Positions 6,661-16,800 of a DNA stretch of 64,000 nucleotides are shown here, piece after piece. Position 1 is the first letter of the stretch, and the number at the start of each line of letters is the position of its first letter. Source of the stretch: Bradyrhizobium lablabi (lineage in GTDB: Bacteria > Pseudomonadota > Alphaproteobacteria > Rhizobiales > Xanthobacteraceae); contig NZ_JAFCJK010000004.1 in the NCBI RefSeq assembly GCF_018131005.1, forward strand, positions 579,045 through 643,044, in the 5' to 3' direction. The notes under the pieces were generated by a model. That model saw nothing but the letters and a program-made list of their open reading frames with translations. It searched no databases and had not been told where the DNA came from. The translations under genes were made by a program, and so were the position numbers.

Positions 6661-9600
6661 ATGGATCGTCTCGTCGCCTTTGCCGTCAATCGGCGCTATT
6701 TGATGGTGGCCATGTTCGTCGCCGTCATCATCGGCGGCATGATCGCTTTCAGGCATCTCAACATCGAGGCCTATCCCGACCCGACGCCGCCGATGGTCGA
6801 CATCGTGACGCAAAGCCCTGGCCTCTCGGCGGAGGAGATCGAGCGCTACATCACGATCCCGATCGAGACCCAGGTCGCCGGCATCAAGAACCTCCGGACC
6901 ATCCGCACCATTTCGCTGTACGGTCTGTCCGACGTGAAGCTGCAGTTCTCCTTCGACTACACCTACGACGAGGCGCTGCAGCAGGTGTTGAACCGCCTGT
7001 CGCAGCTCGCGCCGCTGCCGGGCAACGTGCAGCCGGGCATCTCGCCGCTCAGCCCGATCGGCGAAATCTTCCGCTACCGCCTCAAGGGTCCGCCGAACTA
7101 CAGCGTGCTCGACCTCAAGACGCTGCAGGACTGGGTGCTGCAGCGGCGCTTCCGCGCGGTGCCCGGCGTGATCGACGTCACCGGCTGGGGCGGCAAGACA
7201 AAGACCTACGAGCTGCAGGTCGACTTCAACAAGCTGGTGGCCAACGGACTGACGCTGCCCCAGGTGCTGCAGGCGGTTTCCAACGCCAACATCAATGTGG
7301 GCGGCAACACCGTGAATATCGGCGCGCAGTCCGCCGTGGTGCGCGGTGTCGGTCTGATCCGTTCGATCGAGGACCTCAACAACACCATGGTGTCGCAGTC
7401 CGGTGGCAATCCGGTGCTGGTCAAGGACATCGCCACCGTCACCGTCGGCGAGAAGCCGCGGCTCGGCATTGCCGGTATCGACGACGACGACGACATCGTG
7501 CAAGGCATCGTGCTGATGCGCCGCGGCGAGCAGAGCTCGCCAACCATCGCGCGGGTCGAGCAACTCGTGAACTCGATCAACAACTCCTCGATCCTGCCGC
7601 CGGGGGTCAAGATCGAGCGTATCTACGACCGCAAGGACCTGATCGACCTCACCACCCACACCGTGCTGCACAACATGGTGGTCGGCATCCTCCTGATCGT
7701 GCTGCTGCAGTGGATCTTCCTCGGCGACCTCCGCAGCGCGCTGATCGTCGGCGCGACCATTCCCTTCGCGCTGTTCTTCGCCGTGATCATCCTGGTGCTG
7801 CGCGGCGAATCCGCCAACCTGCTGTCGGTCGGCGCGATCGACTTCGGCCTGATCGTCGATGCCACCGTGATCATGGTGGAGGCGATCTTCCGACGGCTGT
7901 CGGAGACCACGGCGCTGTCCGAGGCGGAGCAGAGCCACATCTCCGAGGACACGATGATGGGGATCAAGAGCCACGCGATCCTGTCCGCGGCGGCCGACGT
8001 CTCGCGCTCGATCTTCTTTGCCGCCGCGATCATCATCGCCGCGTTCCTGCCGCTGTTCACGCTGAGCGGCGTCGAGGGCAACATCTTCGGGCCGATGGCG
8101 CGCACCTATGCCTATGCGCTCGCCGGCGGCCTGCTCGCGACATTCACGGTCACGCCTGCGTTGAGCGCGATCATCCTGCCGGCCCATATCCAGGAGACCG
8201 AGACCTGGATCGTGAAACAACTCTACAAGGTCTACCTGCCGATTCTGAGCTGGGGGATGGCGAACCGCAAGCTTGTGATGGCCGGTGCCGCCGGCCTCGT
8301 GGTCATGACCGTGATCTCCGTGCGTTTTCTCGGCCTCGAATTCCTGCCCAAGCTGGAAGAGGGTAATCTCTGGATCCGCGCAACGCTGCCGCCGACGATC
8401 TCGCTGCAGGAAGGCAATGCCTATGTCAACGAGATGCGGCGGATCATCCGAAGCCGACCCGAAGTGGTGTCGGTGGTGTCGCAGCAGGGCCGTCCCGATG
8501 ACGGCACCGACGCCGCCGGGCTGTTCAATGCCGAGTTTTTTGCGCCGCTGAAGCCGGCCAGCGAATGGCCCGGTACCCATGACAAGGACGAGCTGACTGC
8601 GCAATTGCTGGCACAATTGCAGGACAAGTTCCCCGGCGTTGAATTCAACTTCTCCCAATATCTGCAAGACAACGTCTCGGAGGCGGTATCGGGCGTCAAG
8701 GGCGAGAATTCGATCAAGCTCTACGGCAGCGACCTGCAGGCGCTGACGGATACGGCCAACAAGATCAAGTCCGTGCTGTCATCGGTGCAAGGCGTAACCG
8801 ACCTCGCGGTGTTCACCTCGCTCGGCCAGCCGACCATCCAGATCGACATCGACCGTGCGCGGGCGGCGCGTTACGGCCTGTCGCCAGGCGACATCAACGC
8901 CACCATCAAGGTCGCGGTCGGCGGCGACAGCGCCGGCGACCTCTATGAGCCCGGCAGCGACCGGCATTTCCCCATCATCGTTCGCCTCGCGCCCGAGTAC
9001 CGCAAGAGTGCCGAAGCAATCCACAACCTGCGGATCGGGGTCGCCGGCGCCAACGGCATCACGCAGATTCCCTTGAGCGAGGTTGCCTCGATCAAGCTGA
9101 TCTCGGGTGCAGCCTATATCTACCGCGAGCAGCAGGAGCGCTATCTGCCGATCAAGTTCTCGGTGCGCGAGCGCGATCTCGGCAGCGCGATCCAGGAGGC
9201 ACAGCAGAAGGTCGCGGAGCAGGTGCCGCTGCCGCCCGGCTCGCGCGTCGAGTGGGTCGGCGAATTCGGCAACCTGCAGGACGCGATCAAGCGGTTGTCG
9301 ATCGTGGTGCCGATCAGCCTCGCGCTGATCGCGGTGCTGCTGTTCCTCAATTTCGGTTCGATGGTCGACACGCTGCTCGCCATGAGCGTGATCCCCATGG
9401 CGATCTTCGGCGGCGTGCTTGGGCTTCTGATCTCGGGCATTCCCTTCAGCGTATCGGCGGCGATCGGCTTCATCGCGCTGTTCGGCATCGCGGTGATGGA
9501 CGGCATCATCATCCTGTCGCAGTTCAACCAGCTGATCGACGAGGGTTATGAACGGATGCGGGCGGTGATCCGCACCGGCGAACTGCAGCTTCGTCCGGTG

Positions 9601-9786
9601 CTGATGACCTGCGTCGTCGCCGGCGTCGGATTGCTGCCGGCGGCGATATCGGAAGGCATCGGCTCGCAGGTGCAGAAGCCGCTCGCCATCGTTGTCGTCA
9701 CCGGCATGATGCTGGCGCCGCTGGTGATCCTGATCACGCTGCCGGTGCTGATCTCCTATTTCTCGCGCCGGCCGCGCGAGCGCTAG
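6661..9786 (+). CDS. RND efflux pump, heavy-metal (CusA/CzcA) type permease
   Basis: A 1041-residue inner-membrane antiporter, the usual length for HME-RND pumps. In membrane span 4 the motif DFGLIVDATVIMVEA places D394, D400 and E407 with exactly the 6 and 7 residue spacing of the essential CzcA residues, which separates it from drug (HAE) pumps. Two large periplasmic loops and two six-span repeats are evident (second half begins near LSIVVPISLALIAVLL). It should export a metal cation driven by protons together with the adaptor upstream; the ion cannot be read from the sequence. It converges on the amidohydrolase gene, with only 4 bases between stops. Confidence 0.92.
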   Translation: MDRLVAFAVNRRYLMVAMFVAVIIGGMIAFRHLNIEAYPDPTPPMVDIVTQSPGLSAEEIERYITIPIETQVAGIKNLRTIRTISLYGLSDVKLQFSFDYTYDEALQQVLNRLSQLAPLPGNVQPGISPLSPIGEIFRYRLKGPPNYSVLDLKTLQDWVLQRRFRAVPGVIDVTGWGGKTKTYELQVDFNKLVANGLTLPQVLQAVSNANINVGGNTVNIGAQSAVVRGVGLIRSIEDLNNTMVSQSGGNPVLVKDIATVTVGEKPRLGIAGIDDDDDIVQGIVLMRRGEQSSPTIARVEQLVNSINNSSILPPGVKIERIYDRKDLIDLTTHTVLHNMVVGILLIVLLQWIFLGDLRSALIVGATIPFALFFAVIILVLRGESANLLSVGAIDFGLIVDATVIMVEAIFRRLSETTALSEAEQSHISEDTMMGIKSHAILSAAADVSRSIFFAAAIIIAAFLPLFTLSGVEGNIFGPMARTYAYALAGGLLATFTVTPALSAIILPAHIQETETWIVKQLYKVYLPILSWGMANRKLVMAGAAGLVVMTVISVRFLGLEFLPKLEEGNLWIRATLPPTISLQEGNAYVNEMRRIIRSRPEVVSVVSQQGRPDDGTDAAGLFNAEFFAPLKPASEWPGTHDKDELTAQLLAQLQDKFPGVEFNFSQYLQDNVSEAVSGVKGENSIKLYGSDLQALTDTANKIKSVLSSVQGVTDLAVFTSLGQPTIQIDIDRARAARYGLSPGDINATIKVAVGGDSAGDLYEPGSDRHFPIIVRLAPEYRKSAEAIHNLRIGVAGANGITQIPLSEVASIKLISGAAYIYREQQERYLPIKFSVRERDLGSAIQEAQQKVAEQVPLPPGSRVEWVGEFGNLQDAIKRLSIVVPISLALIAVLLFLNFGSMVDTLLAMSVIPMAIFGGVLGLLISGIPFSVSAAIGFIALFGIAVMDGIIILSQFNQLIDEGYERMRAVIRTGELQLRPVLMTCVVAGVGLLPAAISEGIGSQVQKPLAIVVVTGMMLAPLVILITLPVLISYFSRRPRER

Positions 9787-9790
9787 TCAA

Positions 9791-10759
9791 TTAGCTGAAG
9801 CCATAGAGCCGTGCGGGGTTGTCGACCAGGATCACCTTGCGGACCGCGGCATCCGGCGCCCAGACGGCAAGCTGGTTGAGGAGGCGGCCGTCGTCGATCT
9901 GGAACAACGGCGTCACGTCGCTGGCCTTCTTGCCGGGTGGCGTCACCGAATCCGGATGCGGCCAGTCGGTGCCCCAGACGATGCGCTCGGCGTTCGCCGC
10001 GATCAGCGCCCTGGCAAGCGGCGCGGCGTCGGGATAGTCGGGGGCGAGCTTGGAGGCGCGGTAGGCGCCGGAGATCTTGACATAGGCCTTGCCGGATTTC
10101 ACCAGCGCGAGCAGATCCGCAAACCCCGGCTGATCGACGCCGAGCGCCGCCTCGGCGCCGCCGAAATGGTCGAACACGACGGGGATCGGGGAGGCTGCGA
10201 CAAGCTCCTTGATCGCGGAGATCATCGGGAGGCTGGTGAAGAGCTGGACATGCCAGCCGCGTGCCTTCATCCGCTCGACCGCAGCCGAGAAGCGTTGCCG
10301 GCCGACGTTGGGATCGTTGATGCCGCCGGTCGCGAGGTTAAGGCGGATGCCGCGGAAACCGGCCTTGTGCATCGTGTCGAGGTCGCTTTCGCTGGTCTTG
10401 TCATCGATCACCGCCACCCCGCGCGCCGTCGCGCCGCGGGCCGTCATGCCGTACAGTGTCGAGGAATTGTCCGGACCGTAGACGCTCGGCGTCACGATCA
10501 CCACGCGCTCGATATGGAGCGCCTTGTGGAGAGCGGACATCTCCTCCGGCGAGGCCAGTTCCGGCGTGTAGACGCGGCCGGCGAAGAACGGGAATTTCTG
10601 GGGATCGCCATGGATATGGGTGTGACAGTCGCACGCGCCGGCCGGCACGTCGAAATTGACCGCCGTCGAGGGCTGCGCGGCCTTTGCGAATGTGGTGTTG
10701 CTGTTCATGGTTACTCCCGCGGCGATGGAGGCAAGCATCATACTGCGTCGCGTCAGCAT
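9791..10759 (-). CDS. Secreted amidohydrolase-family (PF04909) metal-dependent hydrolase
   Basis: A 322-residue protein with a probable Tat or Sec export signal (MLTRRSMMLASIAAG, cleavage near FAKA). The TIM-barrel metal site is seen as DCHTHIHGD near residue 45, histidine in VFDHFGG and the catalytic-type aspartate in GTDWPHP. This layout resembles 2-pyrone-4,6-dicarboxylate hydrolase (LigI) and sulfomuconolactone hydrolase, so a lactone is a plausible substrate, but periplasmic export is unlike LigI. It lies downstream of the TolC gene on the same strand (145-base gap), so the two might be co-transcribed. Confidence 0.82.
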   Translation of the reverse strand: MLTRRSMMLASIAAGVTMNSNTTFAKAAQPSTAVNFDVPAGACDCHTHIHGDPQKFPFFAGRVYTPELASPEEMSALHKALHIERVVIVTPSVYGPDNSSTLYGMTARGATARGVAVIDDKTSESDLDTMHKAGFRGIRLNLATGGINDPNVGRQRFSAAVERMKARGWHVQLFTSLPMISAIKELVAASPIPVVFDHFGGAEAALGVDQPGFADLLALVKSGKAYVKISGAYRASKLAPDYPDAAPLARALIAANAERIVWGTDWPHPDSVTPPGKKASDVTPLFQIDDGRLLNQLAVWAPDAAVRKVILVDNPARLYGFS

Positions 10760-10904
10760 TGAACGTCTCCCTGCATGTGCTGTTATTTATGCGCCTTGTC
10801 GGCGCCTCCGGCGTTGTTCGTCGCCGGCGGGCGGGAGGTTATCGGGGGACGGCGCGGGCGGGAAGGGCCAGCCGTTCGCGGCGGATCCGGTTCGTCGTCG
10901 GTGC

Positions 10905-12323
10905 CTATCGTCCGGACGGCGTCCGCAGCCCGTGCCAGGCATCGCGCACCTGCTGGTAATGGACCTCGGGCAGGTAGTCCGGCGTATTCAGGTTGAGCGT
11001 CTTGACGTCAAGGCGTCCGATGGCGCTGAGCAGCGTGTAGGAGGCGACCACCCGGTCGCGCTGCGCACCGATCAGCCGCGCCTTGGCGAGGATCAAGTCC
11101 TGCTGCGAGTTCAGCACGTCGACCGTAGTGCGCTGGCCGCCGGAGGCTTCCTTCTGCACTCCCTGCAGCGCCACGGTTGCCGCACGGACCTCGGACTCGG
11201 AGGCCGCGACCGCGATCTTGGCGCCCTCATTGGCGACCCACGCGCTGACCGCCGCGGTCTTGGCCTGGTTGCGGACCTGATCGAGCACGAGGCGGCTTTG
11301 CGCCGCGACCTCCTTGGCCTGCCTGGTCTGCGACGCTGCGCTCCCGCCGTCATAGATCGGTTGCGTGACCTGGCCGATCACCGAGGCTTGATCGGTCGCG
11401 AACGTGCTCAGCGTCGGGTCGGAGTCGCGGTTGCGACTGACGCTGCCCTGCACCGACACGCTCGGCATCAGGCTGCTTTCGGCGACGCGGATCGAGGTCG
11501 AGGCGACGTCGACATCGAAGCCTGCGGCCATCACGGCCGGATGCTCGCGGAATGCGAATGCGATCGCATCCTCGCGGCTGCGCGGCAGCAGCCGGTCAAC
11601 GGTCTCGGGGGCGCGGAGCTGCGATGGCGGATTGCCGATCACCTGCGCATAACTGGCCTGGCTGATCGCGAGGTTGACCTCCGCGGCATTGAGATCCGCG
11701 AGGCCGCGATTGAGCCGGGCCTCGGCCTGCGCGGTGTCGGTCGGGGTGACGTCGCCGGCATTGAGGCGACGTTGCGTGATCGCCTGGGTTTCCTTCAGGA
11801 AGGCGACATTGGCACGCTGTGCCTCCACCAGCGTCTGGTTGGCCAGTACGTTCATGTAAGCGGTGACCGCATCGAGCAACACGCTTTGGCCAACATTACG
11901 CAACGCCTCGCGGCCGGATTGCACCTGCAACTCGGCCACACGCACGCTGTTGGCGGTCTTGAAGCCGTTAAACAGGGTCTGTGTCACCGTCAGGCCGATC
12001 TGCCAGGGCTTCAAGGTCGCGGTTTGGATGACATTGCCGGGCAATTGGTCGCGGACCGCCTGCAGGCCGGCCGAGAGACTCGCGGCGACCTGCGGCCGGT
12101 AGCCTGCCAGCGCCTGCGGCACATTCTCGTCGGTCGCGCGCTGACGTGCCCGTTCGGCATTGAGCTGCGGATTGGTCTGATAGGCCTTGGCCAGCGCGTC
12201 CGGAAGGTTCTCCGCGCGGACCTCGAACGCGGCCAGAGGCACACATGCCACCGCGACAAGGCAGATGCCCGACAAAAGCACGCGCCTTCCAACGTTGCCT
12301 ACCCTCGCGGCACGCTCAACCAT
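10905..12323 (-). CDS. TolC-family outer-membrane efflux channel
   Basis: A 472-residue protein with a signal peptide (hydrophobic residues about 15-32, cleavage after VRA) followed by the TolC-type opening ENLPDALAKAYQTNPQLNAERA. The two OEP repeats are rich in A, Q, N and R as expected for long coiled alpha-helices (ADLNAAEVNLAISQASYAQ; KARLIGAQRDRVVASYTLL). It forms a trimeric periplasm-spanning duct for RND or type I exporters. The nearest pump is the HME-RND pair about 1.1 kb away, on the opposite strand, so partnership is inferred from proximity only. It is divergent from the acetyl-CoA hydrolase gene. Confidence 0.9.
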   Translation of the reverse strand: MVERAARVGNVGRRVLLSGICLVAVACVPLAAFEVRAENLPDALAKAYQTNPQLNAERARQRATDENVPQALAGYRPQVAASLSAGLQAVRDQLPGNVIQTATLKPWQIGLTVTQTLFNGFKTANSVRVAELQVQSGREALRNVGQSVLLDAVTAYMNVLANQTLVEAQRANVAFLKETQAITQRRLNAGDVTPTDTAQAEARLNRGLADLNAAEVNLAISQASYAQVIGNPPSQLRAPETVDRLLPRSREDAIAFAFREHPAVMAAGFDVDVASTSIRVAESSLMPSVSVQGSVSRNRDSDPTLSTFATDQASVIGQVTQPIYDGGSAASQTRQAKEVAAQSRLVLDQVRNQAKTAAVSAWVANEGAKIAVAASESEVRAATVALQGVQKEASGGQRTTVDVLNSQQDLILAKARLIGAQRDRVVASYTLLSAIGRLDVKTLNLNTPDYLPEVHYQQVRDAWHGLRTPSGR

Positions 12324-12531
12324 GTGATCCCGCAGACCAAACTCCGGCAGTCCACCCCCGCCGACGCCTTCGACACATCTACCTGTTTAGGGGGCCGTGC
12401 CGCCACAAGCAAACCGCCGCGCGACATCTGCACATTATTTCAGTTCTTGTCTGTTGCCGGTTCGTCACAGGCGATCATGAACGCCGCTTGAAGTATAAAT
12501 TCAGGTCACCGGCCGCCGATTCCAGCGCCGG

Positions 12532-12540
12532 TTATCCACA
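12532..12540 (+). promoter_or_regulatory. Single consensus DnaA box
   Basis: TTATCCACA matches the strict DnaA-box consensus and lies 18 bases before the acetyl-CoA hydrolase start, inside the 235-base divergent region with tolC. One box alone does not make an origin; it could be a chance match or a regulatory DnaA site. Confidence 0.35.
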
Positions 12541-12558
12541 CCTGCCGGTCCATCGCCG

Positions 12559-14424
12559 ATGCCGAAGATTTTCTCCGATCCCAGGGCGCTCGCGGAAGAC
12601 ATCATCCGTAACGTCGGGAGCGATCTCGTGGTCGGGTTGCCGCTCGGCTTGGGCAAGGCCAATCACGTCATCAACGCGCTCTATGCGCGGGCCGCTGCCG
12701 ACCGCTCCATCAACCTCACATTGCTGTCCGCGCTGACGCTGGAGAAGCCGAAGCCGAAGAACCTGCTGGAGCGGCGCTTCATAAGCCCGGTCATCGATCG
12801 CCTGTTTGGCGATTATCCCGATCTCGCTTATACGGACGCGCTGCGGGCCGAAGCCTTGCCGCCCAACATCAAGGTGATCGAGTTCTTCTTTTTGGCGGGA
12901 CGATGGTTGCACTCCCCGTCCGCGCAACAGCATTACATCTCGGCCAACTATACTCACGCGGTGTCTTACCTGCTGTCGCGCGGGCTCAATGTCGTGACCC
13001 AGCTCGTTGCCAAGCGCGTGACCGATGGCGTAACGCGCTACAGCCTGAGCTGCAACACCGACACGACACTTGAGGTCCTACGCGCGCGCAGCGAGGGGCG
13101 CGCATCGTTTAGTCTGATCGCCCAGGTCAATTCCGAGCTGCCCTTTATGCCGGGGGCCGGCGATCTTCCGGCGGATGAATTTGCCGCCGTACTCGACAGC
13201 CCCGACACCGATTTTCCGCTGTTTGCGCCGCCCTCCGAGCCGATCAGCGACACCAAATACGCAATCGGGCTGCACGCCGCGGGGCTGGTGCGCGACGGCG
13301 GCACGCTGCAGATCGGTATCGGCCAGATCGGTGACGCGCTGGCGCAGGGACTCATCCTGCGTCATCGTGACAACGCGCAGTTTCGCGACATCGTGAAGCG
13401 GCTTTCGCCCGGGACCACTCAACTCGCCTCGGTGGAAACTGCACCGTTCGAGAAAGGCCTCTACGGCGTCAGCGAAATGCTGTTCGAGGCATTTCTCGGC
13501 CTGATCGATGCCGGTATCCTCAAGCGCGAGGTCGACGGTGCGATCCTGCACGGTGCGTTCTTCCTTGGTCCGAAGTCGTTCTATCGCGCGCTGCGAGAGA
13601 TGCCGCCCGAGCAACTCGCGCGGATCCAGATGATGCCGGTGTCCTTCACCAATGAAATCTTCGCTGACGCAGATGCCAAGCGCCGCGGTCGCGTCGACGC
13701 TCGTTTCGTCAACAATGCGATGATGGCGACGCTGTTGGGAGCTGCGATATCGGACGGTCTCGAGAACGGCCAGGTCGTGAGCGGCGTCGGCGGCCAATAC
13801 AATTTTGTGGCGCAGGCATTCGCGCTTCAAGATGCGCGCTCGGTGCTCGCGTTGGAAGCAATCCACGCGGCCGGCAGAGCCGCGCGTTCGAACATCCGAT
13901 GGAGCTATGGTCACGAAACCATTCCGCGGCACCTGCGCGATGTCTTCGTCACCGAATATGGTGTGGCCGACGTGCGCGGGAAATCCGACGCCGACGTCAT
14001 CGCGGCGATGCTGCAGGTCTCGGATTCCCGCTTCCAAGACGAATTGATGGGGCAGGCCAAGGAGGCCGGGAAGCTGCCTCGGACTTTCGAGATTCCAGCC
14101 GCCCACCGCGAAAACTATCCCGAGCGCATCCGCGATGCGCTCGGGCCGGCGCGCGAGGCGGGGCTGTTGCCGTCATTTCCGTTCGGCAGTGATTTCACCG
14201 AGGTCGAGCAGCGACTGATTCCAGCCCTGCAATTGTTGCGGGAGGCGCAGCGCGCGCCGCTGCAACTTCCCGGTCTGCTGTGGCAGGGAATGACCCATCC
14301 GCCCGATGCCGCCGACCGCGAATGCCTGGCGCGCCTCGGTCTCGACAAGCCCACGTTCGTCGCCGAGCGCGTCTATCGCGCGCTCGTTAGCGCAGCGCTG
14401 GCGCGCAGCCGAGCCGTGCGTTAG
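12559..14424 (+). CDS. Acetyl-CoA hydrolase/transferase family protein
   Basis: A 621-residue protein with the class I CoA-transferase fold. The N-terminal half holds [17 protein letters not shown], the middle has the glutamate-bearing block [20 protein letters not shown], and the C-terminal domain carries [12 protein letters not shown] and [21 protein letters not shown], which are typical of acetyl-CoA hydrolase/4-hydroxybutyrate CoA-transferase proteins. It is longer than the usual 500-residue enzymes by a tail of about 90 residues. It should exchange CoA between an acyl-CoA and a free acid via a glutamyl-CoA intermediate; the natural acids are unknown. Its TAG overlaps the TAA of the convergent enoyl-CoA hydratase gene. 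No good Shine-Dalgarno sequence is seen. Confidence 0.88.
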   Translation: MPKIFSDPRALAEDIIRNVGSDLVVGLPLGLGKANHVINALYARAAADRSINLTLLSALTLEKPKPKNLLERRFISPVIDRLFGDYPDLAYTDALRAEALPPNIKVIEFFFLAGRWLHSPSAQQHYISANYTHAVSYLLSRGLNVVTQLVAKRVTDGVTRYSLSCNTDTTLEVLRARSEGRASFSLIAQVNSELPFMPGAGDLPADEFAAVLDSPDTDFPLFAPPSEPISDTKYAIGLHAAGLVRDGGTLQIGIGQIGDALAQGLILRHRDNAQFRDIVKRLSPGTTQLASVETAPFEKGLYGVSEMLFEAFLGLIDAGILKREVDGAILHGAFFLGPKSFYRALREMPPEQLARIQMMPVSFTNEIFADADAKRRGRVDARFVNNAMMATLLGAAISDGLENGQVVSGVGGQYNFVAQAFALQDARSVLALEAIHAAGRAARSNIRWSYGHETIPRHLRDVFVTEYGVADVRGKSDADVIAAMLQVSDSRFQDELMGQAKEAGKLPRTFEIPAAHRENYPERIRDALGPAREAGLLPSFPFGSDFTEVEQRLIPALQLLREAQRAPLQLPGLLWQGMTHPPDAADRECLARLGLDKPTFVAERVYRALVSAALARSRAVR

Positions 14425-15200
14425 CGGTTCTTGTTGACCGGCTTGCGCTTCTCAATGAAGGCGGCCATGCCCTCGGCGCGATCTTCCAGCGCGAAGGTCG
14501 AGTGGAACAGGTTGCGCTCGACATTCATGCCTTCCGACAGCGGCGTCTCGAAGGCGCGGTTGATCGCCTCCTTGGCCATTGCCGCGGCCGGACGCGACAT
14601 CGAGGCGATCTTCTCGGCCACGGCGAGGGCCTCTTCCATCAGCCTGTCGGCGGGAACGATGCGGGACACGAGGCCCGAGCGTTCAGCTTCGGCGGCGTCC
14701 ATCGTGCGACCGGTGAGGCACAGATCCATCGCCTTGGATTTGCCGATCGCCCGCGTCAAGCGTTGCGTGCCGCCGATCCCCGGAATGGTTCCAAGCGTAA
14801 TCTCCGGCTGACCGAACTTGGCGGTGTCGGCGGCGATGATGATGTCGCACATCATCGCGAGTTCGCAACCGCCGCCGAGCGCATAGCCTGCGACCGCTGC
14901 GATTGTCGGCTTGCGGCACTTGGCGATCCGGTCGCCGCCGATCGACGCGAAGTCGCTGTTGAACATGTCGATGAAGCCCTTGGGCTGCATCTCCTTGATG
15001 TCGGCGCCGGCCGCAAAGGCCTTCTCGCTTCCGGTGATCAGCAGGCAGCCGATCTGGTCGTCGGCATCGAGATCATCGACCGCGGCGGCGATCTCGCGGA
15101 ACACGCCGAACGACAACGCGTTCAGCATTTTCGGCCGGTTGAGCGTGATGAGGCCGACCGGTCCCTTGCTTTCGACAATGATGAATTCGAACGTAGCCAT
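14421..15200 (-). CDS. Enoyl-CoA hydratase
   Basis: A 259-residue crotonase-fold enzyme of standard length. The oxyanion-hole segments are seen as [11 protein letters not shown] and [13 protein letters not shown], and both catalytic glutamates are in place (CELAMMCD and [11 protein letters not shown]). It hydrates trans-2-enoyl-CoA to 3-hydroxyacyl-CoA in fatty-acid or amino-acid breakdown. I chose ATG 15200 ([13 protein letters not shown]) because the family begins here; a 20-residue in-frame extension to 15260 is not typical. Gene end overlaps the convergent CoA-hydrolase gene by 4 bases. Chain-length preference cannot be read. Confidence 0.95.
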   Translation of the reverse strand: MATFEFIIVESKGPVGLITLNRPKMLNALSFGVFREIAAAVDDLDADDQIGCLLITGSEKAFAAGADIKEMQPKGFIDMFNSDFASIGGDRIAKCRKPTIAAVAGYALGGGCELAMMCDIIIAADTAKFGQPEITLGTIPGIGGTQRLTRAIGKSKAMDLCLTGRTMDAAEAERSGLVSRIVPADRLMEEALAVAEKIASMSRPAAAMAKEAINRAFETPLSEGMNVERNLFHSTFALEDRAEGMAAFIEKRKPVNKNR

Positions 15201-15335
15201 TGACGCACACCCCGTGCCTGATTTGGCGGGCAATGTGCCCGCTGGCGGGATGGGCTTCAAGTGGCCGAAAGGAGGTGTTGGACCACCGCGGCGACGGGCG
15301 GTTAGCCGCGCCTTAGCCCGCGAAAAATTACCCGG

Positions 15336-15923
15336 CTACGCCATGAGCATGCGCGCGGCGGAGGCCACGGTGAGCAGTGCGCCGAAGCCGATAAAAATCT
15401 TCCCGATCAATGACGTCCGGTCCAAGCTCGTGCTATCGCCGCTCGCCAGAACCATCGCCACGGTCTGCTGCTCGGCCGCAGGGGTTTGCGACGCCTGTTG
15501 CTCCGCCGATTGTGTCTCCTGCACGGCGCGATCGAGATCGTTCAACTGGTCGGCGGCGACCACGTTGCCGTCGGAGGCCGCGTCCGCGGACATCGCTGCG
15601 GTGCCGCCCGCTGCCGCATCAGCGGAAGTCAGTTGTGCGTTGGCGTTGGCGACAGAGGCCGGAATGGCGGCAGACGGCTTCTTGTTCGCATTGTCCTTGC
15701 CGGCGTCCTTGACGGCGGCTTTTGTGCTTTCGGGGGACTTGCGATGCGCGTCGCGCTTGCCCTGCCGAGAATTCTGGTCGACGGATTTGCCGTCCGTCGC
15801 ACCGTCGGATTTCGATGCGGTGGTGTCCGAACCTGCTGCGCTCGCGGGCAACGGCCCGGCGAAACAGACGAAGAGCCCGGTCGCAATCATCAAGGCCACG
15901 CGCCCGCTGGCTTTGATTTTCAT
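15336..15923 (-). CDS. Secreted Ala/Ser/Asp-rich protein with C-terminal hydrophobic segment
   Basis: A 195-residue protein. Residues 1-28 form a signal peptide (MKIKASGRVALMIATGLFVCFAG, ending ASA), followed by a low-complexity, charged and alanine-rich body and a C-terminal hydrophobic run (IGKIFIGFGALLTVASAARML) that could anchor it in the membrane. Start 15923 has GGGGAGA about 7 bases upstream. No known domain is recognised. It is divergent from the ecfF gene (299-base intergenic region), so both could be served by the same regulatory region; membership of the EcfF regulon is a guess. Confidence 0.65.
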   Translation of the reverse strand: MKIKASGRVALMIATGLFVCFAGPLPASAAGSDTTASKSDGATDGKSVDQNSRQGKRDAHRKSPESTKAAVKDAGKDNANKKPSAAIPASVANANAQLTSADAAAGGTAAMSADAASDGNVVAADQLNDLDRAVQETQSAEQQASQTPAAEQQTVAMVLASGDSTSLDRTSLIGKIFIGFGALLTVASAARMLMA

Positions 15924-16181
15924 TTGATAATCTCCCCGTTTTCTCCCCATTTGCCCCGTTCGGGCTCGAAATGAGACCCCGCTGCGTGTCTACACCGGGG
16001 CGGAAAAAGGGAATCTTCGAGTCGCGCGCGGCGAAAACTGGGCAAATCTGGCCGTGGACCTGGTTGGTGGCCGGATCACTGTGCGTGTTCGCCCGATCGA
16101 TGTTATGAGCCAAAGCTGGCGGAACCGGCCAAGACGATTCTCTGAAAGCCGGTCGCCGATGCTGTCGCACTGGCGGTCGAT

Positions 16182-16197
16182 ATCACGATTTCGTGAT
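16182..16197. promoter_or_regulatory. Operator-like palindrome upstream of ecfF
   Basis: ATCACGA-TT-TCGTGAT has perfect 7-base arms and ends 25 bases before the ecfF ATG, in the expected place for a repressor or activator site. The bound protein is unknown. The remainder of the divergent region 15924-16222 shows no other clear signal. Confidence 0.4.
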
Positions 16198-16222
16198 CCT
16201 CCGGTCACCGTAACAAATTGAA

Positions 16223-16798
16223 ATGCCGACCGAACTGAACTCAGGAGCGTGCGTGCGCGAACGTGAGGACGAGTGGACCGGCCTGATGCGGTCGGCCATT
16301 TCAGGCGACGGTGCGGCGTACCATCGTCTACTCAAAGCCGTCACGCCGGTGCTCCGTGCGGTCGCGCGCCGCGGTCTGGCGCGGGCCGGACAGCCGGTCG
16401 ATCAATCCGAGGATATCGTGCAGGATATTTTGCTGGCGGTGCACTTGAAGCGGCACACCTGGGATACGAACGCTCCATTCGCGCCGTGGCTGTTTGCGAT
16501 TGCGCGCAACAAGGTGATCGATGCGCTGCGCCGCCGCGGCAAACGGATTTTCGTCAATATCGATGATTTCGCCGAGACGTTGCCGGGCGAGGTCGCTGAA
16601 CCGACCGCGTCGGCGAGTGAGGTCGCGACCCAACTGCAGACCTTGCCCGCGCGCCAGCGCGACGTGCTGCAGTCGATCGCGGTCGATAGCGTCTCGATCA
16701 GGGACACGGCGGCAAAGCTTTCGATGAGCGAAGGCGCTGTGCGGGTGGCGCTACATCGCGGTCTGGCAAACCTGACGGCGAAACTGCGGGACAGATGA
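16223..16798 (+). CDS. ecfF: ECF RNA polymerase sigma factor, EcfF type
   Basis: A 191-residue sigma factor with region 2 (QSEDIVQDILLAVHLKRHTWD, APWLFAIARNKVIDALRRRG) and region 4 (LPARQRDVLQSIAVD, helix-turn-helix DTAAKLSMSEGAVRVALHRGL). It has no region 3, as is normal for ECF factors. It overlaps the next gene by 4 bases (ATGA), which encodes an NrsF/DUF1109 membrane anti-sigma with cysteines matching OsrA of B. japonicum, hence the symbol. From literature memory, EcfF controls methionine sulfoxide reductase and other oxidative-stress genes. The exact start could be one of several in-frame methionines; 16223 is the furthest upstream reasonable ATG. Confidence 0.85.
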   Translation: MPTELNSGACVREREDEWTGLMRSAISGDGAAYHRLLKAVTPVLRAVARRGLARAGQPVDQSEDIVQDILLAVHLKRHTWDTNAPFAPWLFAIARNKVIDALRRRGKRIFVNIDDFAETLPGEVAEPTASASEVATQLQTLPARQRDVLQSIAVDSVSIRDTAAKLSMSEGAVRVALHRGLANLTAKLRDR

Positions 16799-16800
16799 GC

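Noticed and set aside
6637..8667. Long minus-strand open frame (676 codons) under the RND pump
   Set aside because: Composition is full of H, Q, D and R repeats and it is exactly antisense to a well-supported pump gene.
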